Source: an uncultured Chloroflexota bacterium
GTDB lineage: Bacteria > Chloroflexota > UBA11872 > UBA12225
Assembly: GCA_902805635.1 (NCBI GenBank)
Contig: CADCTC010000155.1
Span: 1 to 49,332, forward strand
Direction: 5' to 3'
Length of the DNA: 49,332 nucleotides
Numbering within the stretch: position 1 is the stretch's first letter; every line of letters begins with the position of its first letter. Shown piece by piece: positions 31,052 to 39,783 of this stretch. Position numbers and translations under genes: made by a program. Below the pieces are notes generated by a model. It saw only the letters and a list, made by a program, of their open reading frames with translations, searched no databases and was not told the origin of the DNA.

Positions 31052-32244
31052 GCTCTCCCCGCTTCTGCCGGCCAGTGCGTACCGACCTCTTCGGTAAGCC
31101 AGCCGAGTACGTCGCCACCCTGCTGCCAGTACTCGGTGATGTCGTTCGCCTCGTCCGGTACGTGGATCTGGCGCATGCGCGCGGAGAGGGACACCAGGCG
31201 CGCCGCTCCCTTCTGGCCCTCCTCGTCAGCGTCGTAGGCCACCAGCACCCGAGCCAGGGGCAAGAGGTGCGGCACCACTCGCGCGTCCAGTCCCTTGGAG
31301 CAGCTGCCCAGCGTGACCACGCCCATGAGCTCGCCGGCTTCCTGCTGCGCCAGCATGGCGTCGAACTCGCCCTCGCACGCCACGGCGATGCGGTGTCCCT
31401 TCAGCGTGTGGAGGCCATAGCCGAGCGGATGGCCGCCGGCCACGGCTAGATACTTGGGGTCGCTGCCGGTGCGCCGCCGGACCTTGAGCTGCCACAACTG
31501 CCCCTCGTGGAACCAGGGGATCACAATGCCCGCCGGCACCAGCACCCGCTGCCGTTCCGCTGGGTCCGCGCCCCACACCTCGGCGGCGTCGTAGCGGTCC
31601 TGGGCGATGTACCCGAGCCTCCACGTCCTGATGGTGTGCTTGCTCAGGCCACGGTCGTGAAGGTAGAGCCGCGCCCGCCGGCCCGCCTCACCCCACAGCG
31701 ACGCCTCGGCCTCCTCCACCAGCGCCATGCCGGCCGCACGCCAGGTGTCGGACGGCTCAGCCGCAGCGGCGGGCGCCGCGTGGGGCTTGTTAACAATTGT
31801 TGACAGCGCCGCGCCGCCGGCCAGTCGGTCGCACGCCTCCCGGAAGTCCACGCCATCACGGCGCATGGCGTAGGCAATGGCATCCTGCCACCGCTCATCC
31901 GGGGAACACTGCCGGCAGTGCCACTGCCCACGCTCGGGCTGCACCCGGAAGCGATCCGTACCACCACACCACGGGCACGCTCCGGCCCATTCGCCGCCGC
32001 GCGTAGTCGCCACCTTCCGCAGTTGGGTATCAGGGCTCACCAGCGCCAGGAGGTCCACCCGCGCACGGATGGCCGCCACGTCATAGGTCGCCAACTGCTC
32101 TTTACGTGGCGAAGTAGGGAGGTATGGCGAACTATGGCGAACTATGGGGGCTGTAGTGGCTGCCTCAGTGTTCATACCTCGCCATACCTCGTCATAGTTC
32201 GCTACTTCGCCACGTAGGGGGTGAAGTGCCTGCAACGTCGTCAT
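31048..32244 (-). CDS. DNA primase (CHC2 zinc finger and TOPRIM)
   Basis: 398 residues. The start at 32244 overlaps the upstream ATPase stop (ATGA). After about 60 residues the CHC2-type zinc domain has CPWCGG and CRQC. TOPRIM follows with Glu in VACEGEFDAML and Asp pairs in VAYDADEEGQKG. It makes RNA primers for element replication. No helicase domain is fused; the RepA-type ATPase upstream may provide it. The first 60 codons contain a large inverted array of 10-bp repeats, so the N-terminus may be shaped by DNA sites rather than protein function. Confidence 0.9.
   Translation of the reverse strand: MTTLQALHPLRGEVANYDEVWRGMNTEAATTAPIVRHSSPYLPTSPRKEQLATYDVAAIRARVDLLALVSPDTQLRKVATTRGGEWAGACPWCGGTDRFRVQPERGQWHCRQCSPDERWQDAIAYAMRRDGVDFREACDRLAGGAALSTIVNKPHAAPAAAAEPSDTWRAAGMALVEEAEASLWGEAGRRARLYLHDRGLSKHTIRTWRLGYIAQDRYDAAEVWGADPAERQRVLVPAGIVIPWFHEGQLWQLKVRRRTGSDPKYLAVAGGHPLGYGLHTLKGHRIAVACEGEFDAMLAQQEAGELMGVVTLGSCSKGLDARVVPHLLPLARVLVAYDADEEGQKGAARLVSLSARMRQIHVPDEANDITEYWQQGGDVLGWLTEEVGTHWPAEAGRA
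32103..32216. repeat. long inverted repeat with internal 10-bp tandem repeats (candidate origin or operator)
   Basis: Outer arms TACGTGGCGAAGTAG (32103-32117) and CTACTTCGCCACGTA (32202-32216) are perfect 15-bp complements. Inside, the left arm continues as 10-bp repeats (GGTATGGCGA, ACTATGGCGA, ACTATGGGGG) and the right arm mirrors them (TCATACCTCG, CCATACCTCG, TCATAGTTCG). The unit size is one helical turn, as expected of iterons. The array is inside the primase coding region near its start. Confidence 0.75.
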
Positions 32245-33575
32245 GCCGCTGCCTTTGGGGCGCTCGGTGCATAGGCCGGCAGGCACCAGTACGACGTGCT
32301 GCCGGGGCCAAACCCCTCCCGATGGGAGGTGACGCCGATGCCGTCCTTCGCCCGCTCGAGGCTGCGCCGGGACACGCCCATCGTCTCCGCCAAGCTGTAG
32401 ACCTCCTCAGACGGCGCGCGGCCACCGCGGGAAAGCAGGATGGTGCGCAACACCGTCTGTGGCGCAGTCTCCCGCTTCTGGTGTGCGTCCGGTCCCTCCG
32501 ATGCCGCCCGCAACGCATCCTCCAGCGTGAACTCGACCGGGCTGGTGTCCCAGGAGGGCACACCCACGCTACCGAGCTCGGGGTTCAGGTAGTGGCCCAC
32601 GATGGAAAACCCCATCGCCTCGCGCAGCTCGGCCATGTTGCCCTTCTGGTGGAAGAAGGCGCGGCGGGTCGGCTCCGCTGGGTCGGTGGCGACGTAGTAG
32701 ACGGCGCGCGCCACGGCGTAGAAGGCGATGGCGCCGCCCACCCGGTACGCGACCGCCTTCTGCTGGTCCTTGTTCATATGGCTGTTGCCCACGATGGCCG
32801 TGCCGTAGGTGTCCGCCAGGTGGGCAAGGGGCATCAGGCGCTCGCGCACCTCGGAGTCCTTGAAGGAGTCGGCGCCGCCGAGGTGGCCGCCGATGGGGTC
32901 GATGACCATCAGCGTGGGGCGCACCTCGCGCATCTTGGCGTCCAGCGCCTCCAGCCCTTCCGGCGAGAGGGTGAACATGCTGTCGCGCGGCCCCTTGCGC
33001 GTCTGGACCTCCAGCGAATCGATGATCTCGAAGCGCGAGCTGTCGCCGCCGAGTGCGTCCACCACCACCGGGCGGATCACGCGCTCGGCGCTGTCCTCGT
33101 GGCCCACGTACAGGACGTACCCCGGCTCACCCGCCGCGCCGTCACTGTCTGAGGAGTAGGGCCACTGCCGGCCCCTGGTTTCCGCCGCCAGAGCTTGCAG
33201 CAGGATGCGCGTCTTGCCCAGCCCAGGGTCGCCGACCAGCATCTGAAAGGCACCTTTCAGGAAGGCGCCGTCGCGCAGGTACTCCACGGGCTTGGCGGTG
33301 ATGGTCGACAGCTTGCGCGTCCGCAACCGTGGCCCGACAGTCGCCTCTGCGGCCGGCGCGGCCACGTTCACCACGACGAGCGCTTGCAAGATGGCCGCGG
33401 CGTCTGTCTGCTCACCGAGCCATTCTTGCCAGACCGTTCGCGCCGAGCCGTTCTGTCCCACCATCCGGCCGGCGATCTCCGCAAATCGTGGCGTCATGCC
33501 GGCCAGATCGGTGAAGGCGAGCTCGTGGCGGTTGGCAAGCACACGCGCCAGGATGGGGATAGCGTGGCGGTCCAT
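32241..33575 (-). CDS. RepA/DnaB-like AAA ATPase (replicative helicase or loader)
   Basis: 444 residues from ATG 33575, which has GAGGAGG upstream. Walker A VGDPGLGKT (about residue 118), Walker B LMVIDPIGG, and a RecA-like sensor segment (GTAIVGNSHMNKD) show the RepA (AAA_25) fold. The C-terminus has a winged-helix-like part (RGGRAPSEEVYSLAETMGVSRRSLERAK). In plasmids and phages such proteins act as hexameric helicases with a primase. The 4-base overlap with primase agrees. Confidence 0.88.
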   Translation of the reverse strand: MDRHAIPILARVLANRHELAFTDLAGMTPRFAEIAGRMVGQNGSARTVWQEWLGEQTDAAAILQALVVVNVAAPAAEATVGPRLRTRKLSTITAKPVEYLRDGAFLKGAFQMLVGDPGLGKTRILLQALAAETRGRQWPYSSDSDGAAGEPGYVLYVGHEDSAERVIRPVVVDALGGDSSRFEIIDSLEVQTRKGPRDSMFTLSPEGLEALDAKMREVRPTLMVIDPIGGHLGGADSFKDSEVRERLMPLAHLADTYGTAIVGNSHMNKDQQKAVAYRVGGAIAFYAVARAVYYVATDPAEPTRRAFFHQKGNMAELREAMGFSIVGHYLNPELGSVGVPSWDTSPVEFTLEDALRAASEGPDAHQKRETAPQTVLRTILLSRGGRAPSEEVYSLAETMGVSRRSLERAKDGIGVTSHREGFGPGSTSYWCLPAYAPSAPKAAA

Positions 33576-33624
33576 CACCACCACCTCCTCTCGGTTTCGC
33601 ATTTCGTGGCAGGCATCGAAATAC

Positions 33625-34506
33625 TCATCCGGCCAGCGCGTCGGTCCACTTGCGCATGAACCCGATCATCGATTCGCGCTCGACCCGTTGCACCTGGAGC
33701 GCCCGGCTCCAGGCCGGCACGTCGTCCACCAGCGTCGCCAGTTGTTCCTTCACTCGCTGGCGCAGCACCACCGGACTCAGGGCATCCAGCTCCCAGCACT
33801 CCGCGCCGTACCCCTGCCGGTGCCACCACTTGAACCGTGGATCCTTGAGCTTGCCCGCCACCGGGAAAGACGGAATACGGCCGCCGGCCACGTCTTCGGT
33901 CGTCAAGGCGATTCGCCGAATGTCTGCTCGGCCGCCGTACCGCTCGATGATCCGGTTGGGTAGGTCTTCCTCGGACATCTGCATGCCGGAGGGGTCGTAG
34001 TCCCCGACGTACAGGATCGTGAACGCCTTGTGCTCCGGGAGCTGCAGGGAGAACTCGGCCAGCCCGTGCATGGACGTGCCGGAGCCGTAGCCGTGGAGCG
34101 CGTAGAACTGGACGTGAAACGTGTCGGTGATCGGCTTGATGGTCCCCCGGACGGTGCCCTTCTCAGACACCACCATGACCAGGCGCCGCTGCTCGGCCCA
34201 GACGTTGCGCCGGTAGACGTTCTGCGCGTAGTCCGCGAACGCCTCGGGCTCGTCCCAGCCGGGGTTGCCCTCCGGCGCCCGCGTCTCGTCCACAATCCAG
34301 GACCAGGGGATGATGCCCTGCTCCCGCGCCCACAGCAGCTGCGTGGACACCTTGTTGGTGCTGTTCTTCGACATGTCCGGGATCAGCCGGTACACGTTGA
34401 AGAGCGGGTAGCACACCGCCCGCACGGTGGCCGGCTGGATCTCTTCGAGGATGGTCCTGGCAACGTCCACCAGGTGCAGGCTCTTGGCTGCCTTACCGCG
34501 GCCCAT
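33625..34506 (-). CDS. Spo11/TopoVI-A-like TOPRIM protein (mini-A type candidate)
   Basis: 293 residues. An N-terminal winged helix has TVRAVCYPLFNVYRLIP, where Tyr33 aligns with the catalytic tyrosine of the Spo11/Topo VI A 5Y-CAP domain. After AREQGIIPWSWIVDETR comes a TOPRIM domain with YVGDYDPSG (the DxD). It is shorter than Topo VI A and has no B subunit gene near it. This fits the mini-A proteins described in mobile elements. The catalytic activity is inferred. It sits first among the large replication genes, 2 bases from the zinc-ribbon gene upstream, and may nick or resolve DNA. Confidence 0.75.
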   Translation of the reverse strand: MGRGKAAKSLHLVDVARTILEEIQPATVRAVCYPLFNVYRLIPDMSKNSTNKVSTQLLWAREQGIIPWSWIVDETRAPEGNPGWDEPEAFADYAQNVYRRNVWAEQRRLVMVVSEKGTVRGTIKPITDTFHVQFYALHGYGSGTSMHGLAEFSLQLPEHKAFTILYVGDYDPSGMQMSEEDLPNRIIERYGGRADIRRIALTTEDVAGGRIPSFPVAGKLKDPRFKWWHRQGYGAECWELDALSPVVLRQRVKEQLATLVDDVPAWSRALQVQRVERESMIGFMRKWTDALAG

Positions 34507-34507
34507 G

Positions 34508-34666
34508 TCAGTCCCCTTCCCCTGCGCTGCGGGCATCGTCCAGCCGCAGCGCGCAGCGGTCGCACCAACACAGGCCGCCGCCGTGGGCGTTGGCGCGGTA
34601 GCCGGTGAACCGCCGGCAGCGGGCGCACCTCAACGGTGCGCCCCGAGCGATGATGGTCCGGTTCAC
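34508..34666 (-). CDS. 52-residue zinc-ribbon protein
   Basis: From GTG 34666 (another GTG at 34675 is possible). Two C-x2-C pairs: RCARCRRFTG and CWCDRCALR, with His/Gly between. The upstream open frame is Arg/Ser/Pro-rich and unlikely to be coding. Its stop is 1 base before the Spo11-like gene start, so the two are coupled. Confidence 0.6.
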   Translation of the reverse strand: MNRTIIARGAPLRCARCRRFTGYRANAHGGGLCWCDRCALRLDDARSAGEGD

Positions 34667-34884
34667 AGCCAGCACCGTCGCTTGAAGTGAAAGCCGGTTG
34701 CTCGGAGCCACTGCGGAGCCGAGCGGTGGCGAACGGTGCGGGAGGTTTCGGCGGGCCAAGACTGAGGGGCGATGTGCTTGTCTCGGGTTGCTGCGTGTGC
34801 CATAGTTGAAGTGCCTTTCAGAACACCTCCTTGGCGCTTCGTCGGAAGCCTGGCGCCTTGTGAGGTGTTTTGTTTTGTGAGCCG

Positions 34885-35016
34885 TTAGGCGCTCACACGT
34901 CCTTTGCTCTCTCCAGCGCGAGAGCTGCGCCGACGCCATGCCGCTGCTAGAGCGCGGCAGAGCGCCTGAGCGAGCGCATCGATGTCGGCGTCGCTGACCT
35001 CAGACCGCCTGCGCAC
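34885..35016 (-). CDS. 43-residue basic helical peptide
   Basis: GTG 35016 preceded by GGGAGG at 6 bases; TAA at 34885-34887. Sequence MRRRSEVSDADIDALAQALC then RALAAAWRRR, an amphipathic helix with basic ends. It overlaps the 3' end of the excisionase-like gene in another frame. The good ribosome-binding site is the main support. Confidence 0.4.
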   Translation of the reverse strand: MRRRSEVSDADIDALAQALCRALAAAWRRRSSRAGESKGRVSA

Positions 35017-35206
35017 TACGAACCTCCCCATCCGGGATCGAGGCTTGCCTCTCCACCCACCGCTCTAGGCCGGCGACCGGGATGCGCACAGCTTTCCCGA
35101 TGCGCACGACAGGGAGGTCTCCCGACTGCACCAGTTCGTAGGTCTTTGATCGACCCAGCGACAGTCGGCGCGCCGCGTCTTCAATTCGCAGCAGCAACGT
35201 ATCCAT
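35000..35206 (-). CDS. excisionase-like helix-turn-helix protein
   Basis: 68 residues of the HTH_17/excisionase family: LRIEDAARRLSLGRSKTYEL, then VQSGDLPVVRIGKAVRIPVAGLERWVE. It would bind DNA next to attachment sites or act as regulator, and it is the first gene of the leftward replication operon. It lies opposite the cargo gene at the right end, over a thousand bases from the right junction. Confidence 0.8.
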   Translation of the reverse strand: MDTLLLRIEDAARRLSLGRSKTYELVQSGDLPVVRIGKAVRIPVAGLERWVERQASIPDGEVRSAQAV

Positions 35207-35302
35207 CGGCTACTCCTTGTGCCCCGGTCCACTGCCGTCCGTGCACGTTCGTAGCGTACAGTTATCAGAGACTGAACAGAACTGCGATACTTGGGGTCGT
35301 GA

Positions 35303-36373
35303 ATGAAGGAACGGTATGCCGGCTACGACAGCAAGGAGAGCGTGAGGCGCGCGCTGCAGCGTGCGCTCAAGAATGAGCCCGATCCCCGCACATGGGCGGC
35401 CCTCGTACGGGGGTTGTATGTGCAGGACGTGATGCTGGGCGACATGCTCGTCACCGAACGGATGGCGGGAGAGCCGAGCCTGCTTGAGCGGTACCGGGAG
35501 TTCGAGGACGAGGCCCTTGGAGTTGCGTCACCGCCCCGTGAGGAGCGTCCGACAAAAACCACCGTGCCTCCCGATCAGCGACTCGACGTTCTCTCTCGGC
35601 TCATTGCGGACCAGGCGACACACGAGCCCGAGGTGCGGGAGTTCCGGCGCGAATGTCTCCCGAATGGGCTGATGGCCTTTGAGGCGGTGGAGGCGTGGCT
35701 GAGGGAGCAGGCGGAGCGAGACGGGCCGGAGAGCCTCTGGGGTGAGGTCCCTCGCGCAGCAGACGATGACGTGCCGTTGCCCGGCATTCGCCTCCCTGCA
35801 CGCGAGTGGCAGGTCAGGTTCCTCAACTACGAATCCTTATTACTCCCGGACGACGGCGAAAACTGGGCGCCGCAGAAGCTACGGTGCAGCCACCCCATCG
35901 CCTACGGCGGCGTCTTGGATCGGCTACGGAGGGTCTCTGAGGCGTTGGCGCAAAGGACGAATTGGGATCCCTCTGCCACGACCACGTTCATCTTGACCGG
36001 CGTTCCGCCAGCTATCCCCCGCGCAACCGCTCTCTACAATCCGCAGTTCTTCGGCGATCTGCCCGTGCACCGGCTCCAACTGGACATCCACCCAAGCTAC
36101 CCGGCAGCAGATCTGGCCCAGCTTTACCGGAGGGAGCTCAACCGTTACGAAGCCCTCCGCCCTGATCGCCAGCGCCAGAAGTCCAAGCGCAACATGGCCC
36201 AGCTGGTCGAGTTCGTCAACTCACGCCCAAACACCGCCTGGAAGAGCCTCTGTCAGGCTTGGAACGCTACGTTCCCAGACGAACGCTACCCTCAGTGGCA
36301 GAACATGCACCGTGACTACCACCACATCATCGACGTGGCGTCGGGTACAAAGAAAGCCAAGAGACGAGGGTAA
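35303..36373 (+). CDS. unknown cargo protein at the right end of the element
   Basis: 356 residues with no family I recognise. The N-terminal 80 residues are helical and charged. The C-terminal 200 form a mixed globular region (REWQVRFLNYESLLLPDD, TFILTGVPPAIPRATALYNP, LDIHPSYPAADLAQLYRREL) ending in a helical part rich in Trp and Asn. It is a lone plus-strand gene at the element edge, of lower GC than its neighbours, the usual place of accessory cargo such as exclusion or defence genes. Function is unknown. A weak promoter (TTATCA, 18 bases, GATACT) may lie just upstream. Confidence 0.8.
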   Translation: MKERYAGYDSKESVRRALQRALKNEPDPRTWAALVRGLYVQDVMLGDMLVTERMAGEPSLLERYREFEDEALGVASPPREERPTKTTVPPDQRLDVLSRLIADQATHEPEVREFRRECLPNGLMAFEAVEAWLREQAERDGPESLWGEVPRAADDDVPLPGIRLPAREWQVRFLNYESLLLPDDGENWAPQKLRCSHPIAYGGVLDRLRRVSEALAQRTNWDPSATTTFILTGVPPAIPRATALYNPQFFGDLPVHRLQLDIHPSYPAADLAQLYRRELNRYEALRPDRQRQKSKRNMAQLVEFVNSRPNTAWKSLCQAWNATFPDERYPQWQNMHRDYHHIIDVASGTKKAKRRG

Positions 36374-36416
36374 TTTCTTGGATCCAGTTTCGCACCCTGT
36401 ACTCGTGGACGTTAGG

Positions 36417-36689
36417 ACTTTCGGCCTGCCCATTGCGCCGCACGACTGCACCGGCCCGGTGGTATGGGCCGCGGGCGTCCACCTCTCGCTGAATGCGCCC
36501 AACACCCTCATCCAGGAAGTGGTGCGCGCCTTCTTCACCGGCTGGTACACGGAGCTCGTCAGCGGGTTGCCGGTGGTTGAAGGGGGGTCGGTACGCCTCT
36601 CCGGCGCCCCTGGCTTGGGAGTGGCGCTGCTGCCCAGCCTGCGGGACCGTCCCGACGCAGTCGTGCGCCGGACCGACCTCACCCCCTAA
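36417..36689 (+). pseudogene. C-terminal stub of an enolase-superfamily dehydratase
   Basis: About 90 codons that match the C-terminus of mandelate racemase/galactonate dehydratase-type enzymes: TFGLPIAPHDCTGPV, then LNAPNTLIQEVVRAFFTGWY and a PGLGVALLP ending. The N-terminal three quarters of the gene is absent. Codons before 36417 belong to the junction. It must be non-functional. In related clusters such dehydratases work with Gfo/Idh enzymes and sugar-binding proteins, fitting the flanks. Confidence 0.8.
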
Positions 36690-36713
36690 CCCCCTCTCCT
36701 GTGGGAGAGGGGG
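36690..36713. repeat. interspersed palindrome (CCCTCTCC-type)
   Basis: CCCCCTCTCC and GGAGAGGGGG with a 4-base loop lie just after the stub's stop codon. A similar palindrome follows at 36771-36794 and another near 49190-49215. Such short palindromes are dispersed in many GC-rich genomes. Confidence 0.7.
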
Positions 36714-36770
36714 AACACTCCACGCCGGCAAGCTGAGTAAACCCCTACCAATGTTCCGAGCCAGCAATGA

Positions 36771-36794
36771 GTCCCTCTCTTATGGGAGAGGGAC
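36771..36794. repeat. interspersed palindrome, second copy
   Basis: GTCCCTCTC (36771-36779) and GAGAGGGAC (36786-36794). It is followed by ACAGGGCGAAGCCCAGGGTG, the common tail of these repeats, which overlaps the likely start of the MFS gene. Confidence 0.7.
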
Positions 36795-36809
36795 AGGGCG
36801 AAGCCCAGG

Positions 36810-38045
36810 GTGAGGTCCGAGCGCCGGGGCATAGCAGTGCTGGTGGCCAACAGCGGGTTGATGTCCGCCGGGTTCTTCATGCTCATCCCCCTGCTCTCGG
36901 TGCACCTCACGCGGGACCTTGGCTTCAGCGGGGCAGCGGCCGGGGCGGTGCTGGCGGTGCGCCAGCTGACGCAGCAGGGGCTCATGCTCTTCGGCGGTGC
37001 GCTCGCCGACCGCATCGGCTACCGTCCCGTCATCGCGCTGGGCATGCTGGTCCGCGCGTTGGGCTTCTTCGGTTTTGCCCTGGGCGATTCGCTGCCCGTC
37101 ATCCTGCTCTCGGCCATCGTGGCGGCGCTCGGCGGTGCATTATTCGAGGCCACCGGCAAGGCGGCGCTGGCATCGCTCGCGCCACCCGCAGAGCGCCCGC
37201 GCCTGTTCTCGCTGAGCGCGTTGGCGGGCGGGCTGGGCAGCGCGCTGGGGCCGCTGATTGGCGTGGCGCTCCTGCCGCTCAGCTTCCACTGGGTAGGACT
37301 GGCGGCCGGCTCCTTCTTCTTTGTCGCCTTCGCCCTCTCGGCGGCGCTGCTGCCACCACTCGCCGGGCCCGCCTCCGGCCAGGAGACTCCCTCCTTCGGG
37401 CGCACGCTGCGCCTGGCGTCACGCGACCGCACCTTCCTCACCTTTACCCTGCTGCTCACCGGGTTCTGGCTGCTCTACAACCAGCTCTACATCTCGCTGC
37501 CCCTACGAGCCGTGCAGGTCACCGGCAGCGCCGAGATCGTAGGGGTGCTCTATACCGTGGCAGCACTGGCGGGGCTCGCGCTCCAGTACCCCATCGTGCG
37601 GCTGGCATCAGCGCGGCTGCCCCCCATAGCGGGCGTGGCCGCCGGAGTAGCCGCCATGGGAGGCGGCCTGGGACTGATGGCATTTGCCGGCGCACCTGCC
37701 ATGCCTGGTCTACCGGGTCCAGTCCCCGCACCGGAACTGGCAATACCGGTCATGCTGGCAGCAGTGGTCATCTTCGCCGCCGGCCGGGCGCTGGCCGAGC
37801 CGATGCGCGACGTTGCCACGGCGGCACTGGCGCCGCCGCACGCCCTAGCGGCGTACTTCGGCATCTCCTACCTGGCGCTAGCGGTAGGCGGCAGCGCCGG
37901 GAACTACCTGGGCGGCTGGCTGTTCGACATCTCCACCGCCACCGGCCTCTACGCCCTGCCCTGGATCGGCTTCGCACTCTTCGGCGTGGCGATGGCCGGC
38001 GGGCTGTTCCGGTTCTCCCGGACGACCGGCCGCACGGGAGACTGA
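36810..38045 (+). CDS. MFS transporter
   Basis: 411 residues from a GTG start, with about 12 hydrophobic segments. The MFS loop motif is visible between helices 2 and 3 ([13 protein letters not shown]), and the second half repeats the pattern. Resembles drug or metabolite exporters of the MdtH/YfcJ kind. Substrate unknown. Its start lies in a repeated palindrome tail, so the true start could be a little downstream. Confidence 0.85.
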   Translation: MRSERRGIAVLVANSGLMSAGFFMLIPLLSVHLTRDLGFSGAAAGAVLAVRQLTQQGLMLFGGALADRIGYRPVIALGMLVRALGFFGFALGDSLPVILLSAIVAALGGALFEATGKAALASLAPPAERPRLFSLSALAGGLGSALGPLIGVALLPLSFHWVGLAAGSFFFVAFALSAALLPPLAGPASGQETPSFGRTLRLASRDRTFLTFTLLLTGFWLLYNQLYISLPLRAVQVTGSAEIVGVLYTVAALAGLALQYPIVRLASARLPPIAGVAAGVAAMGGGLGLMAFAGAPAMPGLPGPVPAPELAIPVMLAAVVIFAAGRALAEPMRDVATAALAPPHALAAYFGISYLALAVGGSAGNYLGGWLFDISTATGLYALPWIGFALFGVAMAGGLFRFSRTTGRTGD

Positions 38046-38206
38046 CGCCCTCGCTCCGGCGGCTGGCACGCGGCTTGCGAACGCAGGCATGTTGCCCGTG
38101 GTGCATCTCGGGCATCGCTGACATCGCCGGCACGCCTGGCTGCGGACAACAGTCCTCGATCTGCTGCCGGGCACGCGATGCGCCACACCGCAACGGGAGA
38201 ATCCTC

Positions 38207-39403
38207 ATGGCAACCAAGACCCGCACCACCAAAGGCACGCGCGCCGCTCGCAAGTCATCCGCCGCCACGCGTGAAAGCGCCGACAAGGCGCTCGCCGCCG
38301 CGCTCCCCGAGCCGCTGATCAAGATGGTGCCCGGCCTGGTCGAGCTCTTCGACCAGGGTCGCGAGCAGGGCTTTGTGCGCGCGGAAGATTTCGACGAGCT
38401 GTTCGAAGAGGCTGCCGAGCCGCCCGCCGACGCGCAGGTGGAGCAAATCCACCAGGCATTCCTCGATGCGAACATCGACTTCCTGCAGGACGACGCCGAA
38501 GTGGCCGAGGTCCAGGCGGAAGACGAGACGCACGAGCAGCTCAAGAGCATGGAGGCGAGCGGCCAGCCCATCCAGGCCGACCCCATTTGGCAGTATCTCA
38601 AGGACATCCACGACATCCCGCTGCTTACTGCGGAGCAGGAGGTGGACCTGGCGCGCCGCATCGAGGCCGGTGAAGAGGATGCGCTGCGCGAGTTCACGCT
38701 CTCCAACCTGCGCCTGGTAGTGAACATCGCCAAGCGGTACGTCGGACGCGGCCTGCCGCTGATCGACCTGATCCAAGAGGGCAACATCGGCCTGATGCGC
38801 GCCGTGCAGAAGTTCGACTGGCGCCGCGGCTTCAAGTTCAGCACCTACGCCACCTGGTGGATCCGGCAGGGCATCACCCGCGCCATCGCGGATAAGGGCC
38901 GCACCATTCGCCTACCCGTCCACATCGGCGAGGCGCTCACCAAGCTCAACGCCGCTCAGCAGCGCCTGACTCAGGAGCAGGGCCGCGAACCCACCGACGA
39001 GGAGCTGGCCGCCGAGCTCGAGCTGGAGCCCAAGCGGATCGAGGAGCTCCGCCGCGCGGCGCGTCTGCCGTCTTCCATCGACCAGCCAATCGGCGACGAC
39101 GAGGAGTCGCGTGTCGCCGACTTCGTGGCCGATCAGGCCAATCCCGGTCCGGAAGACCTCACCCATGAGCGCGCCCTTAAGCAGGCCGCGGAGCGCACGT
39201 TGGTGCAGGCGCTCAACGACCGCGAGAAGATGGTGCTCCAGATGCGCTACGGCTTGGGTGACGGGCACGTCTACCCGCTGGAGAAGATCGGTGAGCGGCT
39301 GGGACTCACCCGCGAGCGCGTGCGGCAGATCGAGCGTGACGCGCTGCGCAAGCTGCGCAACCCGGAGTTCGCGGAGCCCCTGCGCGCCTACCTCTCGGCA
39401 TAG
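38207..39403 (+). CDS. rpoD: primary RNA polymerase sigma factor (RpoD/SigA)
   Basis: 398 residues from ATG 38207, with GGGAGA 7 bases upstream. After a basic start there is an acidic region 1.1-like part (about 45-115), region 1.2 ([21 protein letters not shown]), region 2 with the -10 recognition helix ([20 protein letters not shown]), region 3 ([13 protein letters not shown]) and region 4 with the -35 helix-turn-helix ([21 protein letters not shown]). The complete set of regions and the invariant region 2 wording mark it as the housekeeping sigma factor. It overlaps the convergent small gene by 16 bases. Confidence 0.95.
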   Translation: MATKTRTTKGTRAARKSSAATRESADKALAAALPEPLIKMVPGLVELFDQGREQGFVRAEDFDELFEEAAEPPADAQVEQIHQAFLDANIDFLQDDAEVAEVQAEDETHEQLKSMEASGQPIQADPIWQYLKDIHDIPLLTAEQEVDLARRIEAGEEDALREFTLSNLRLVVNIAKRYVGRGLPLIDLIQEGNIGLMRAVQKFDWRRGFKFSTYATWWIRQGITRAIADKGRTIRLPVHIGEALTKLNAAQQRLTQEQGREPTDEELAAELELEPKRIEELRRAARLPSSIDQPIGDDEESRVADFVADQANPGPEDLTHERALKQAAERTLVQALNDREKMVLQMRYGLGDGHVYPLEKIGERLGLTRERVRQIERDALRKLRNPEFAEPLRAYLSA

Positions 39404-39699
39404 CTGATGCGCCCGATCGCGTCGAGCCAGGGCGCCGGGTCAAACGGCGGGGCGCCGTGAACCACGTAGACGGCGCCCACGGCCAACGCGCCCACCAGCA
39501 GAAGTCCCAGTACGTCTGTCGAGGCGCGGTGCTCTAACAGCGCCCGGCGCCTGGTCGAATAGTGGCGCATCGCCTCCCAACGGTACGCCACCGGTCGTGG
39601 TCCCGCGTCCGGGTGCTGCCTCCACGCCCCACATGCCAGGCACGTCAGCGCCTCACGCTGGTAAGGCGTGCCACACCGCACACACGTCAAGACCGCCAT
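39388..39699 (-). CDS. zinc-ribbon membrane protein
   Basis: 103 residues from ATG 39699. Ribbon CVRCGTPY and CLACGAW at the start, a basic middle, and one membrane helix ([18 protein letters not shown]) near the C-terminus. The ribbon is probably cytoplasmic with the helix as anchor. No function known. Confidence 0.75.
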   Translation of the reverse strand: MAVLTCVRCGTPYQREALTCLACGAWRQHPDAGPRPVAYRWEAMRHYSTRRRALLEHRASTDVLGLLLVGALAVGAVYVVHGAPPFDPAPWLDAIGRISYAER

Positions 39700-39783
39700 C
39701 CCGCTGCCACTCCCGTTCGCTGCCGTGCCACCGGTCCGGCGGCAACGCCAGAATACACAAGCGGCGGGACGGACGCAAAGCAA

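Larger units (their letters stand above)
14430..36410. mobile_element. integrated phage-like element (reduced prophage or phage satellite), about 22 kb
   Basis: Boundaries are inferred from two broken host genes: a sugar-binding protein stub at the left (break near 14425-14440) and an enolase-superfamily stub at the right (break near 36390-36417). Inside are a serine recombinase, CI-like repressor, excisionase-like protein, primase, RepA-type ATPase, terminase genes and tape measure, plus many small zinc and helix-turn-helix proteins. No portal, protease, major capsid or baseplate gene is recognisable. The only obvious identity between the two junctions is TGTAC, which is too short to prove attachment sites. 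Confidence 0.85.

Noticed and set aside
34800..34880. Possible hammerhead on the minus strand (CCGACGA and TGAAAG)
   Set aside because: Core base U4 is changed and no stem II or stem III can be drawn.
38064..38079. Sigma-54-like promoter (TGGCACG-N4-TTGCG) before rpoD
   Set aside because: The match is good, but the last base differs, no enhancer or activator is near, and one GC-rich match is expected by chance.
36767..38200. Long Arg/Gly/His-rich frame continuous with the sigma factor, covering the MFS gene
   Set aside because: It is antiphase to a clear transporter and has no protein-like composition; the sigma factor starts at 38207.
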